NCBI RefSeq assembly: GCF_024701975.1
Contig: NZ_JANLNM010000001.1
Span: 496,001 to 560,000, forward strand
Direction of reading: 5' to 3'
Origin: Variovorax sp. ZS18.2.2
Lineage (GTDB): Bacteria; Pseudomonadota; Gammaproteobacteria; Burkholderiales; Burkholderiaceae_C
Length of the DNA stretch: 64,000 nt
A program made the translations under genes and the position numbers. Below the pieces are notes generated by a model. It ran no database searches. It saw nothing but the letters and a program-made list of their open reading frames with translations, and was not told the origin of the DNA. Below, one piece after another: positions 49,702 through 59,100 of the stretch. The stretch's first letter is position 1. Every line of letters begins with the position of its first letter.

Positions 49702-50607
49702 CAGATCGAAGACATGCAACTGGCGGCTGCTCTACTGCGCGAGCCGTCCCTGAGCGCCGCGGCGCGCTCGCTCGATGTCACGCCACCCGCGCTGTCGATG
49801 CGGTTGCGCAAGCTCGAAGCCACGCTCGGCTTGTCTCTCGCCACCCGCACCGCGCGGCGGCTGAGCCTCACGGCCGAGGGCGAGCGCTTTGCGCGCGAGG
49901 CCGCGGCGCTGCTCGGGCAGATCGAGGGCCTGCGCGAATCGATGCAGCGCGACGACCGCCGGCTCACCGGCACGCTGCGCATCGCCGCGCCCTTCGGCTA
50001 CGGCCGGCAGTACGTGGCGCCGATGCTCGCGCGCTTCGCCCGCCTGCACCCGGGCCTGCGCATCCAATTCGACCTGCGCGAGACGCCATGGCCCGACCGG
50101 CACGATGCCGACGCGATCATCCACATCGGCACGGTGCACGATTCGTCGTGGATCGCGCGAACACTCAGCGCCAACGAGCGCTGGCTGTGCGCGAGCCCCG
50201 ACTACCTGCGTGCGCGCGGCACGCCCCGCGTTCCGCGCGATGTGATGACGCACGACTGCATCGTCATCCGCGAGAACGACGAAGACGTCACGCTGTGGCA
50301 TGTGCGCCGTGCCGCGAAGCCAAAGGCCTTGCGACGAGTGGGCGCGCGCGAAACGCTGCGCATCGCACCGGCCTTCGTCACCAACGACGGCAGTGTGGCC
50401 CGGCACTGGGCCGAGCAGGGCATGGGGCTGGTGCTGCGCTCCGAATGGGATGCGGCCGATGCGATCGCGCGGGGCTCGCTGGTGCGGGTGCTGAAGGACT
50501 GGGCGTTCGACAGCGCACCGGTGGTGCTGCTGGTGCCGACCCGCAAGGGGCGCACGGCGCGCGTGCAGGCGTTGATCGAGTTTCTGGGGGAGAGCTTCGG
50601 CAGCTAG
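49696..50607 (+). CDS. LysR-family transcriptional regulator
   Basis: 303 aa. N-terminal winged helix-turn-helix (SLSAAARSLDVTPPALSMRLRKLEATLG, about 17-44) and a substrate-binding domain of the periplasmic-binding type with TGTLRIAAPFGYGR. Divergent from the HAD-DSD1 pair, 72 bases between starts, and therefore the probable regulator of that pair. Ends one base before the opposite-strand DUF2845 stop. Confidence 0.9.
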   Translation: MIQIEDMQLAAALLREPSLSAAARSLDVTPPALSMRLRKLEATLGLSLATRTARRLSLTAEGERFAREAAALLGQIEGLRESMQRDDRRLTGTLRIAAPFGYGRQYVAPMLARFARLHPGLRIQFDLRETPWPDRHDADAIIHIGTVHDSSWIARTLSANERWLCASPDYLRARGTPRVPRDVMTHDCIVIRENDEDVTLWHVRRAAKPKALRRVGARETLRIAPAFVTNDGSVARHWAEQGMGLVLRSEWDAADAIARGSLVRVLKDWAFDSAPVVLLVPTRKGRTARVQALIEFLGESFGS

Positions 50608-50608
50608 G

Positions 50609-50974
50609 TCACTGCACCCGGTCGCCGTCGCGCACAGACTCGACCGCGCCGTTGTAGAACCGCACGATCCCGAGGAAGTTGCCCTGGCCGCGGTGGTAGG
50701 TCCAGTCTTCCATCGGAATGCATTGCTGGCTGATGATCTGCCGCGTGCCGCCGCCGCGCAGGCCCGGCGCGACGATCACTTCGACTTGCGGGCGCGGGAC
50801 GCAGACGATGTCCTTCAGGACCGGCTCGCCGCATTTGTTGAGGACGGAGAACTTCGATTCGCCGGCGCCTGCGAGAAAGCCGCCGCAACTGAGCGATTGC
50901 GCAGAGGCGCCGACCGGGTGCATGGCTGCGAACAGAAGTGCAGTCGAGGCGAGGGTGCGCAGGACGATGTTCAT
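50609..50974 (-). CDS. DUF2845 secreted protein
   Basis: 121 aa. Sec signal (1-25, GASAQ cleavage), then a DUF2845 domain with its cysteines: LSCGGFLAG, LNKCGEP and CVPRP, Q.CIPMEDW.Y..G.....VRF..G.V. Periplasmic, disulfide-containing, function unknown. It begins only 16 bases after the terminator of the upstream RidA operon. Confidence 0.85.
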   Translation of the reverse strand: MNIVLRTLASTALLFAAMHPVGASAQSLSCGGFLAGAGESKFSVLNKCGEPVLKDIVCVPRPQVEVIVAPGLRGGGTRQIISQQCIPMEDWTYHRGQGNFLGIVRFYNGAVESVRDGDRVQ

Positions 50975-50976
50975 GG

Positions 50977-50993
50977 TTTTGAAGGCTTCAAAA
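50977..50993. promoter_or_regulatory. 17-bp palindrome upstream of DUF2845 (TTTTGAAG-G-CTTCAAAA)
   Basis: Perfect 8-bp arms with a one-base centre, directly before the DUF2845 start codon and abutting the poly-A/T tract of the RidA terminator. Possible operator or part of a processed leader. Confidence 0.45.
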
Positions 50994-51021
50994 AAAAGCC
51001 CCGACCGGCGGGGCGCTTTTT
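50990..51021 (-). terminator. Intrinsic terminator of the transglutaminase/RidA operon
   Basis: On the minus strand GCCCCG-CCGGT-CGGGGC (stem bases 50998-51003 and 51009-51014) followed by eight T, 19 bases after the RidA stop. Five T on the other side could make it work in both directions. Confidence 0.88.
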
Positions 51022-51032
51022 CTTCTGCCGGA

Positions 51033-51491
51033 TCAGCCGACTTCGGCGATCAGCTCGATCTCGACGCAGGCGCCCATCGGGACCTGTGCCACGCCGAACG
51101 CGCTGCGCGCATGCGCGCCCTTTTCGGGGCCGAAGACTTCGGCGAAGAATTCGCTCGCGCCGTTGGTCACGAGGTGCTGCTCGGTGAAGGTGCCGACCGA
51201 GTTCACGAGGCTCATCACCTTGACGATGCGCTTGACCTTGTTGAGGTCGCCCACGGCCGCGTGCAGTGTGCCCAGGAGGTCGATGGCGATGGCGCGTGCG
51301 GCCTGCTTGCCTTCCTCGGTGGTGATGTTCAGGCCGAGCTGGCCGGCCCAGACCTTGCCGTCCTTCTTGGCGATGTGGCCCGACAGGAACACGAGGTTGC
51401 CGGTCTGCACGAAGGGCACGTAGGCGGCGGCCGGGGCCGAGACGGGGGGCAGGGTGATGCCGAGGCTGGAAAGTTTGTCGTAAACGCTCAT
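51033..51491 (-). CDS. RidA-family protein
   Basis: 152 aa, the longer YjgF/RidA subtype. Trimeric barrel signatures: F.SGHIA, GQLG..........AR..A...L..L....GDL..V.RIV....V, and Arg129 (HARSAFGV) near the place of the catalytic Arg. RidA proteins hydrolyse reactive enamines/imines such as 2-aminoacrylate. The ATG overlaps the stop of the transglutaminase gene (ATGA), so it is translationally coupled and is the last gene of the operon. Its imine-removing role hints that upstream enzymes act on amino-acid intermediates. Confidence 0.9.
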   Translation of the reverse strand: MSVYDKLSSLGITLPPVSAPAAAYVPFVQTGNLVFLSGHIAKKDGKVWAGQLGLNITTEEGKQAARAIAIDLLGTLHAAVGDLNKVKRIVKVMSLVNSVGTFTEQHLVTNGASEFFAEVFGPEKGAHARSAFGVAQVPMGACVEIELIAEVG

Positions 51492-52444
51492 GGAGACTCC
51501 TTGTCTTGGGATGTCGATTGTGTCTGGCTTTGCGGCGCGAGCTGGATCACTTCCCCCACCGGCTGCACGGTCACCCCGACGCTCAGCGTGTGCCTTGCGC
51601 CGCCATGCAGTACGCCGCGCATCGGCGAGACGTCGGAGTAGTCGCGGCCGATGGCCAGCGTGACGTAGTCCTCGCCCGGCTGGCGACCGTTGGTGGGGTC
51701 GAAGTCGGCCCAGCCGCCAGCCCCGTCATCTTTGCCGGGCAGGTACACCGACACCCACGCGTGCGAGGCATCCGCGCCCACCAGCCGCGGCTGGCCCGGC
51801 GGCGGTTGCGTGAGCAGGTAGCCGCTCACGTAGCGCGCGGGCAGGCCCAGGGTGCGGAAGCACGCGATCATGATGTGCGCGAAGTCCTGGCACACGCCCT
51901 TGCGCTGGGCCAGCGCCTCGACGGCGGGGGTGTTGATCTCGGTGCTGTCGGCGTCGTAGTCGAAGTCGCGGTACATGCGCTCGGTGAGGTCCATCGCCAC
52001 ATCGAAGGTGGGGCGTCCGGGCACGAAGCTCGCGCGCGCATAGGCGGCGAAGTCGTCGTGGCGCGGCACGTAGGGCGAGGGAAAGACGAACTCGGAGGCC
52101 GCATCGAAAGTGGCGTCCTTGCGGAAGCGGAAGCGCTCGCGCACGGTCTCCCAGGGCAGTTCGCGGGCGATGGCGCCCGAGAGCACCGGCACCGAGGTAT
52201 CGACCACGCTCTCGGCCGTGACCACCAGCCGGTCGTGCGTGGCTTCGAGCGCGAAGAAGGCGCGGGTGTTGCCATACACATCGGGCAACTCGCCGCGCTG
52301 TGCCGGTGGCGGATCGATCGTGAGCAGGTGGCTCACGAGCCGCTGTGAACCGGTGGCCAGTGGCTTCAGGTGGGCCAGGTGCTGCGCCGTCTCGACCGGT
52401 GGTGCGTACTCGTAGCGGGTTTCGTGGGTGACGTGCAGCAGCAT
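51488..52444 (-). CDS. Transglutaminase-like cysteine protein (COG1305-type)
   Basis: 318 aa. N-terminal beta-rich Bact_transglu_N domain (HVTHETRYEYAPPV) and a papain-like core with Cys185 (GVCQDFAH), His228 (DASHAWV) and Asp249 (DFDPTNG), a complete triad. Such proteins may cross-link, hydrolyse or ligate peptides. Encoded between the binding lipoprotein and RidA in the DUF2126/ATP-grasp operon, the standard partner of circularly permuted ATP-grasp and alpha-E proteins. Confidence 0.92.
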   Translation of the reverse strand: MLLHVTHETRYEYAPPVETAQHLAHLKPLATGSQRLVSHLLTIDPPPAQRGELPDVYGNTRAFFALEATHDRLVVTAESVVDTSVPVLSGAIARELPWETVRERFRFRKDATFDAASEFVFPSPYVPRHDDFAAYARASFVPGRPTFDVAMDLTERMYRDFDYDADSTEINTPAVEALAQRKGVCQDFAHIMIACFRTLGLPARYVSGYLLTQPPPGQPRLVGADASHAWVSVYLPGKDDGAGGWADFDPTNGRQPGEDYVTLAIGRDYSDVSPMRGVLHGGARHTLSVGVTVQPVGEVIQLAPQSQTQSTSQDKESP

Positions 52445-52468
52445 GGCGTTGTCGTGGCGATGGACTTC

Positions 52469-53290
52469 TTACTTCGACGCCGCGCCGAAGTGCGAGGCGT
52501 AGATCTTCGCGTAGGTGCCGTCGGCCTTGATGTCCGCCAGGCCCTTGTCGATCTTCGCCAGGAGCTCGGCATTGCCCTTCTTCACCGCGATGCCGTATTG
52601 CTCGGCCGGAAAGCCCACATCGCTCACCGTCTTGAAGCCGCCCGCAGCGTTGTTCGCGAGGTAGTGCGCCACAACGCCGTTGTCGGCCACCACGGCCTGC
52701 ACGCCGCCGGCTTCGAGCTCCTTGAGCGCGAGCGGGGTCGATTCGAAGCGCTTGATGGCGGTGCTCGACTTGCCCAGCAGCTTGCCCACGACCTCGTCGC
52801 CGGTGGTGCCGTTCTGCACGCCAACCTTCAGCGTCTTGATGTCCTCGAACTTCGCAACGGGCGAGTCGCTCTTCACCGCGATGAGCTGCCTGGCTTCGAA
52901 GTAGGGCTGCGAGAAGTCCATGGTCTGGCGGCGCTCGTCGGTGATGGTGATGGAAGACACCAGCAGGTCGCGGTCGCCCTGGTCGAGCGAATTGAAGATG
53001 CCTTCCCACGGCGTGTTGACGAACTTCACCTCGATGCCGGCCTTCTGCGCGACGGCCTTCACCACGTCGATGTCGAAGCCTACGACCTCGCCCTTTTCGT
53101 TCTGCAATTCGAAGGGTGCGTAGGCCGCGTCGGTGCCCACGACCAGCGCGCGCGCCGCGGCGGGCGGCGGTGGTGCTGAAGCGGCTGCGGGCGCGGCGGC
53201 TTCCTGCTTGCCGCAGCCGGCGAGTGCAAGGCCGACGAGAAGTGCAGCGGCGGTCAGCGTGAAACGGCGGTTGATGGCGATGCCTGACAT
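52469..53290 (-). CDS. Amino-acid-type solute-binding lipoprotein within the ATP-grasp operon
   Basis: 273 aa. Lipobox LAGC (Cys26), Ala/Pro-rich linker to about 48, then a family 3 binding domain: GTDAAYAPFE..N..GEVVGFDIDVV, PW.GIF..L..GD.DLL.SSITIT.ER....DFS.PY, and Q.GTTGDEVV. Closest to Lys/Arg/ornithine-binding proteins. A GGAGG site precedes the ATG. No permease or ATPase gene is nearby; spacing of 36 and 24 bases to neighbours embeds it in the transglutaminase operon, which is unusual. Confidence 0.9.
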   Translation of the reverse strand: MSGIAINRRFTLTAAALLVGLALAGCGKQEAAAPAAASAPPPPAAARALVVGTDAAYAPFELQNEKGEVVGFDIDVVKAVAQKAGIEVKFVNTPWEGIFNSLDQGDRDLLVSSITITDERRQTMDFSQPYFEARQLIAVKSDSPVAKFEDIKTLKVGVQNGTTGDEVVGKLLGKSSTAIKRFESTPLALKELEAGGVQAVVADNGVVAHYLANNAAGGFKTVSDVGFPAEQYGIAVKKGNAELLAKIDKGLADIKADGTYAKIYASHFGAASK

Positions 53291-53326
53291 GGAGATGCCT
53301 CCTTCGAAATATCGTTGTGGAATCGA

Positions 53327-56098
53327 TCAGGCTCCGACGGAGCGCAGCGATTCGGATGTGAGCGTGAAGTAGCGCGTGCCGATGGCGTCCGACACATGGT
53401 AGGCGGCCGTCTCGCAGTTGGCGAGCAGGTGAACCAGCGCGGGGTAGTTCGCATCGGCCCCGCCGGCGCACAGGTGCTCGAGCGTCCAGGTGGCCGGGTC
53501 GGGCAGCTCGTACGACAGCGCGGTGAGCTTGCCGGGCGCGCTGCCCGCGAGCCGCGCGATGCGCCCGCGCAGGGTCTGCGTGACCCAGGCCAGCGAGCGC
53601 GGGTTCTCCGCGTCGAGCACCAGGAGGTCGACCAGCGTGGCGACGTCGCGCCGCTGCTGGTAGCGCGCGTGGAAGGTGATGGTGCTGTCGAACAGCGCCA
53701 CCATCGCCTCGAAGCCGCTGACCTCGTGCACCGCGCCGTTGTCGAAGCCGACTTCGAGCGCGTTCGACAAAAAGCCCAGCCGCTCGATGTGCCGGCCGAT
53801 GGACAGCAGGCGCCAGGCGTCGTCGCGCGTCATGCGGTCGGTCTGCGCGCCGGTCATGGCGGCCAGCGCGGTGCTGGCGGATTCGAGCGCGCGCAGCGCG
53901 GCGCTGGCCGCGAAGCTGCCTTCGCCGGCCTGCTCCGCGGCACGGCGCAGGAAGTCGGCCTCGGCGCGCACGATCTGGTTCCAGTTGTCCTGCGAGAGTC
54001 GCTCGCGCACCGCGGCTGCGGTCTGCCGGATGCAGCGCAGGCTATAGCCAACGCTGCCGCCCCCGTCGACGTCGCCGAGTTCGGCCACCAGGGCACGCTC
54101 GAACACCCGGCGCGACTGCGGCGCGCTCGGCGCCTCGGCCGGCACCAGCGCGTTGCGCACGGCCATGCGGTGCAGCCATTCGAGCAGCGGGCGCGACGAC
54201 TGGTCTTCGCCGCCCAAGAGGTTGAGCGTGAGGCGTGCCAGGCGCACCGCGTTCTCGGCGCGCTCGGTGTAGCGGCCGAGCCAGAACATGTTCTCCGCGG
54301 CGCGGCTGGTGACCGGCGCGCGGTGCCGCGCGAGCGAGGCCGGCGTGGCGTGCGGCTGCAGCAGCGTGGTCCGATCGACCTCGCCGTGCGTCTGCACCCA
54401 CACGTCGGCACTGCTGCCGCCGCGCTGCATCGAGGCGATCTGCGCGTCGGCGCCCGCGAGTCGGGCGAGGCCGCCGGGCAGCACGCGCCAAGACTGCGCG
54501 CCGTCGCTCACCGCGAACACGCGCAGCAGCGCCGCGCGCGGTGCGATGTGGCCGGGGCCCAGGTCGCTCGCCCAGGTGGGGATCTGCGACAGCGGCAGGT
54601 AGCTCTGCACCGTGTGGGCGTCGCCCTCGCGCACGATGCGGCCGGCCCACTCGTCGAGTTCGCGCCGCCGCAACTGGCTGCCGAGCACCGCATCGAAGCT
54701 CGTGCGGCCGTCGATGCCGGGGTAGGTGGGTTTGATGAAGCAATCGCCCAGCTGTGGCAGCACCGCCTCGAGCGCGGCGCGCTCGCCGCACCACCAGGTC
54801 GGCAGGGCGGGCAGTTTGAGCTTCTCGCCGATCAGCCGGCGCGCCAGGCCCGGCAGGAAGCCGAGCAGCGCGGGCGATTCGAGGAAGGCCGAGCCCGGCA
54901 TGTTGGCCACCAGCACGTTGCCGGCGCGAATCGCCTGCAGGAGTCCGGGCACGCCGAGCGTGGAATCGGGGCGCAGCTCCAGCGGGTCGAGGAACTGGTC
55001 GTCCAGCCGCTTGATGAGGCCGTGCACCGGGCGCAGGCCCTGCAGCGTCTTGAGGTAGAGCCGCTGGTCGCGCACCGTGAGGTCGCTGCCCTCGACCAGC
55101 GTCACGCCCAGGTAGCGCGCGAGGTAGGCGTGCTCGAAGTAGGTTTCGTTGTACGGGCCGGGCGTGAGCAGCGCGATGTGGGGCGGCACGCCGGCCGGGC
55201 ACATGCGCTGCAGGCCGTCCATCATGGCGCTGTAGGTGGCGGCCAGGCGCTGCACGTGCAGCGCCTCGAAGGCCTGCGGGAACTGCCGCGTGATGGCCAG
55301 CCGGTTCTCCAGCAGGTAGCCCAGGCCCGAGGGCGCCTGGGTGCGCTGCGACACCACCCACCAGTTGCCGTCAGGGCCGCGCGCGAGGTCGAAGGCCGCG
55401 ATGTGCAGCCAGGTGTCGCCCGGTGGCTTCACGCCGTGCAGTGCGCGCAGGTAGCCCGGATGGCCGCGTACCAGTGCCGGCGGGATGAGCCCTTCGCTCA
55501 GCAACTGCTGCGGGCCGTAGACGTCGGCCATCACCCGGTCGAGCACGCGCACGCGCTGCAGCACACCGGCCTCGATCTGGCTCCAGCTCTCGGGCGAGAC
55601 GATCAAGGGGAACAGGTCGAGCGACCAGGGCCGCTGCGGGCCGTTGGTGGCATCGGCGTAGACGTTGTAGGTGACGCCGTTGTCGCGGATCTGCCGCTCC
55701 AGGCTGACCGCGCGGCGCGGCAGGTCGTTGAAGCCGCCCGGGCCGAGCTGGTCGAAGAAGGCGTTCCAGGCGGGGGTGAGCGGTGGGGTTTCGCCGGGCG
55801 CCGCTGCCGGTTGCTGCGCTTGCGACTGCGACTGCGACTGGCTCTGGGACTGCGATGCAGAAGATTGGGATTGCGATTGCGTGGCCGCCGGGCGTTCCGC
55901 TGTCGCGTCGTACAGCAGCGGGGCACTTGCCGCCGGGGCCGTACTCGGCGGAGCGGGCCGCGCAGGCGCCGCCGGCGTGGCCCCGCCACGCAATTCATCG
56001 AAGTGGCCGGGCAGCGCGGCCGGTGCGAGCGCCGACGCCAGGGCCGCTGGAAACTCCAGGGCCTGGGCGTCGAACAGGGATTCGTTCAAAGGTTCCAC
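53327..56098 (-). CDS. Circularly permuted ATP-grasp/alpha-E fusion protein
   Basis: 923 aa. Residues about 105-560 are a circularly permuted type 2 ATP-grasp domain (DUF404/407: LERQIRDNGVTYNVYAD, PGPYNETYFEHAYLARYLG, GSDLTVRD), and about 590-915 an alpha-E helical domain (ENMFWLGRYTERAEN). In many bacteria these are separate neighbours; here they are fused. ATP-grasp enzymes form amide bonds via acyl phosphates, so peptide ligation is inferred. The N-terminal 105 residues are disordered with a Ser-Gln tract. Start is GTG at 56098. Confidence 0.92.
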   Translation of the reverse strand: MEPLNESLFDAQALEFPAALASALAPAALPGHFDELRGGATPAAPARPAPPSTAPAASAPLLYDATAERPAATQSQSQSSASQSQSQSQSQSQAQQPAAAPGETPPLTPAWNAFFDQLGPGGFNDLPRRAVSLERQIRDNGVTYNVYADATNGPQRPWSLDLFPLIVSPESWSQIEAGVLQRVRVLDRVMADVYGPQQLLSEGLIPPALVRGHPGYLRALHGVKPPGDTWLHIAAFDLARGPDGNWWVVSQRTQAPSGLGYLLENRLAITRQFPQAFEALHVQRLAATYSAMMDGLQRMCPAGVPPHIALLTPGPYNETYFEHAYLARYLGVTLVEGSDLTVRDQRLYLKTLQGLRPVHGLIKRLDDQFLDPLELRPDSTLGVPGLLQAIRAGNVLVANMPGSAFLESPALLGFLPGLARRLIGEKLKLPALPTWWCGERAALEAVLPQLGDCFIKPTYPGIDGRTSFDAVLGSQLRRRELDEWAGRIVREGDAHTVQSYLPLSQIPTWASDLGPGHIAPRAALLRVFAVSDGAQSWRVLPGGLARLAGADAQIASMQRGGSSADVWVQTHGEVDRTTLLQPHATPASLARHRAPVTSRAAENMFWLGRYTERAENAVRLARLTLNLLGGEDQSSRPLLEWLHRMAVRNALVPAEAPSAPQSRRVFERALVAELGDVDGGGSVGYSLRCIRQTAAAVRERLSQDNWNQIVRAEADFLRRAAEQAGEGSFAASAALRALESASTALAAMTGAQTDRMTRDDAWRLLSIGRHIERLGFLSNALEVGFDNGAVHEVSGFEAMVALFDSTITFHARYQQRRDVATLVDLLVLDAENPRSLAWVTQTLRGRIARLAGSAPGKLTALSYELPDPATWTLEHLCAGGADANYPALVHLLANCETAAYHVSDAIGTRYFTLTSESLRSVGA
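55816..55881 (-). repeat. In-frame hexanucleotide repeat coding a Ser-Gln tract
   Basis: Residues 74-94 of the ATP-grasp/alpha-E fusion are mostly alternating Ser-Gln encoded by degenerate 6-base units (plus strand TGCGAC/TGGGAT type). Copy-number changes by slippage would keep the reading frame and only lengthen the linker. Confidence 0.8.
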
Positions 56099-56161
56099 AG
56101 GTGGGGGATTGTCACACCGCCGTCACGGGGGCTCCGCTCGGGCACTGTGCGAAATGTCCCC

Positions 56162-59100
56162 TTACCGGCGCAAGTCCAGCGTGAACGGGAATTCGCGGCT
56201 GCCCGGAAGCTCGATGGTGGCCGGCGGCGTGCGCATGAGGCCGGGCGTGTGGCCCATGCGCGTGAAGCGCGAATGGCGGCGGCTCTCGGCCTCGTAGGCA
56301 TTGACCGGGAAGCTGTCGTAGTTGCGTCCGCCCGGGTGGGCCACGAAGTACTGGCAGCCGCCCAGCGAGCGCTTCATCCAGGTGTCGACGAGGTCGAAGG
56401 TCAGCGGCGCATGGGCACCGATGCTCGGGTGCAGGGCCGAAGGCGGGTTCCACGCCTTGTAGCGCACACCCGCGACGAATTCGCCGGTGACGCCGGTAGG
56501 TTGCAGCGGCAGCACCTTGCCGTTGACGGTGATGACGTGGCGGCTCTCGTTCAGGCCCGTCACGCGCACCTCGATGCGCTCGAGCGACGAATCGACATAG
56601 CGCACCGTGCCGCCCGCCGAGCCTTCCTCGCCCATCACGTGCCAGGGTTCGAGCGCGTTGCGCAGCGACAGCTCCACGCCCATCGCCTGCATCTGGCCCA
56701 CGAGCGGGAAGCGGAATTCGAAGTGCGGCGCGAACCAGTCCGGGTCGAAGGCGAAGCCGGCCTGGCGCATTTCGCTGATGACGTCGTCGAAGTCCATCTT
56801 CACGAAGGTCGGCAGCAGGAAGCGGTCGTGCAGCTCGGTACCCCAGCGCGTGACGGGGGCCTTGTAGGGCTCGTCCCAGAAGCGGGCGACCAACGCGCGG
56901 ATCAGCAACTGCTGCGCGATGCTCATGCGCGCATGCGGCGGCATCTCGAAGGCGCGCAGCTCCAGCAGGCCGAGGCGGCCGGTGCTCGAGTCGGGCGAAT
57001 ACAGCTTGTCGATGCAGAACTCGCTGCGGTGCGTGTTGCCCGACACGTCGATCAGGATGTTGCGCAGCGTGCGGTCGACCAGCCATGCAGGCATGTTCTG
57101 GCCGTAGATCTCGCGGTTCTTCGCGATTTCCTGCAGGGCGATTTCGAGCTCGTAGACCTGGTCGTTGCGCGCCTCGTCCACGCGCGGCGCCTGGCTGGTC
57201 GGGCCGATGAACATGCCCGAGAACAGGTAGCTCAGCGACGGATGGTTGTGCCAATACAGCAAGAGGCTCGCGAGCAGCTCGGGCCGGCGCAGGAACGGGC
57301 TGTCCGCCGGCGTGGCGCCGCCCATCACGAAGTGGTTGCCGCCGCCGGTGCCGGTGTGACGGCCGTCGGTCATGAACTTCTCGGCCGAGAGGCGCGTTTC
57401 GAACGCGGCGTTGTAGAGGAACTCGGTGTGCGCGACCAGTTCCTTCCAGTTGTGGGCCGGGTGGATGTTGACTTCGATCACGCCCGGGTCGGGCGTCACG
57501 GCCAGCATCTTCAGGCGCGGATCGCGTGGCGGCGGATAGCCTTCCATCACGATGCGCATGCCGAGATCGCGCGCGGTGGCTTCGACGGCCGCGACGAGGT
57601 CAAGGTAGTCCTCCAGGCGCGCGAGCGGCGGCATGAAGACGTAGAGCACACCCGAGGCGCTGCCCTTCTTCTCGGCCGAGGGGCCATTGGCACGGCGCGG
57701 GTCGCGCACTTCGACGCACAGCGCGGTGCGCGTGACCCAGTGGGCCGATTCGCCGCGCAGGGGCAGGCGGGTGGCGGGCGTGGCGGAGGCATCGGCGGCA
57801 AGTGCGGCGGCCGATGCGGCTGCATCGCCACTCGCCGCATCGCCGGGGCTTTGCATGCGAAGCGACGCGGGCACCACCGGCGGCGCGCCGAAGGTGTAGG
57901 GCACGTCGCCGAGGGCTCCTGCACCGGTTGCACCGGCTGCACCCGTGATGTAGCGCGCACGGTAGTCGGCCGCGCTCGGCAACGCGCCGCGCGGGGCGGT
58001 CGGGTCGCGCTCGATCAGGTAGGGGTAGTCGCCCTTGCTGGCCCATGGCTGCGAGTCGAGCGGCAGGCGGTAGCCCATGGGCGAATCGCCGGGGATCAGG
58101 AACAGGCGGTCGTCGCGCAGGAACCAGGGGCCGGTCTTCCAGCCGGGGCCGGCGAGCGCGGGCGCATCGCCATCTGCGTTGCCGGGCTCGATGGGCAGCA
58201 TGTAGCCGATCACCGCGTCCAGCTTCTGCGTGAACACGCGGCGCAGGCGCACGCGTTCGAGTTCGTCGTCCAGCTTCGATTCGAAGGGGTCGACGTTCAC
58301 CGGCAGGCGGCGTTCGCGCCAGAGGTAGTAGTAGGTGTCTTCGTAGCCGGGCTGGATGTAGCGCTCGCTCAGGCCGAGGTTCTGCGCCAGCGTGTTGGTG
58401 AAGCGGTGCGCGTCCTCGCTGGTGTAGTGCGTGGGAAAACGTTCATCGGCAAAAAGCGCGGGGTCATGCCACAGCGTCTGGCCATCGGCGCGCCAGAAGA
58501 TCGAGAGCGCCCAGCGCGGCAGTTGCTCGCCCGGGTACCACTTGCCCTGGCCGAAATGCAGGAAGCCGCCGTTGCCGTATTCGGCGCGCAGCTTGTGAAC
58601 GAGTTCGGTGGCGTAGCCGCGCTTCGTGGGGCCGAGTGCGTCGGTGTTCCACTCGGGCGCATCGCGGTCGCTGGTGGCCACGTAGGTGGGCTCACCGCCC
58701 ATCGTGAGGCGCACGTCGCCGGCCTTCAGGCGCGCATCGACGGCATCGCCGAGAGCGAGCACTTCGGCCCATTGTTCTTCGGTGTAGGGCTTGGTGACGC
58801 GCGGCGATTCGTAGATGCGCGTGACCTTCATTTCATGGCCGAACTCGACCTCGGCCTCGTCCACGCCGCCTTCGATAGGCGCGGCGCTCGAAGGCGTGGG
58901 CGTGCAGGCAAGCGGAATGTGCCCTTCGCCGGCCATGAGGCCCGAGGTGGCATCGAGGCCGACCCATCCTGCGCCCGGCAGGAACACTTCGCACCAGGCG
59001 TGCAGGTCGGTGAAGTCGACCGTGGTGCCGCTCGGGCCGTCGAGCGATTTCACGTCGGGCGTGAGCTGGATCAGGTAGCCCGAGACGAAACGCGCGGCCA

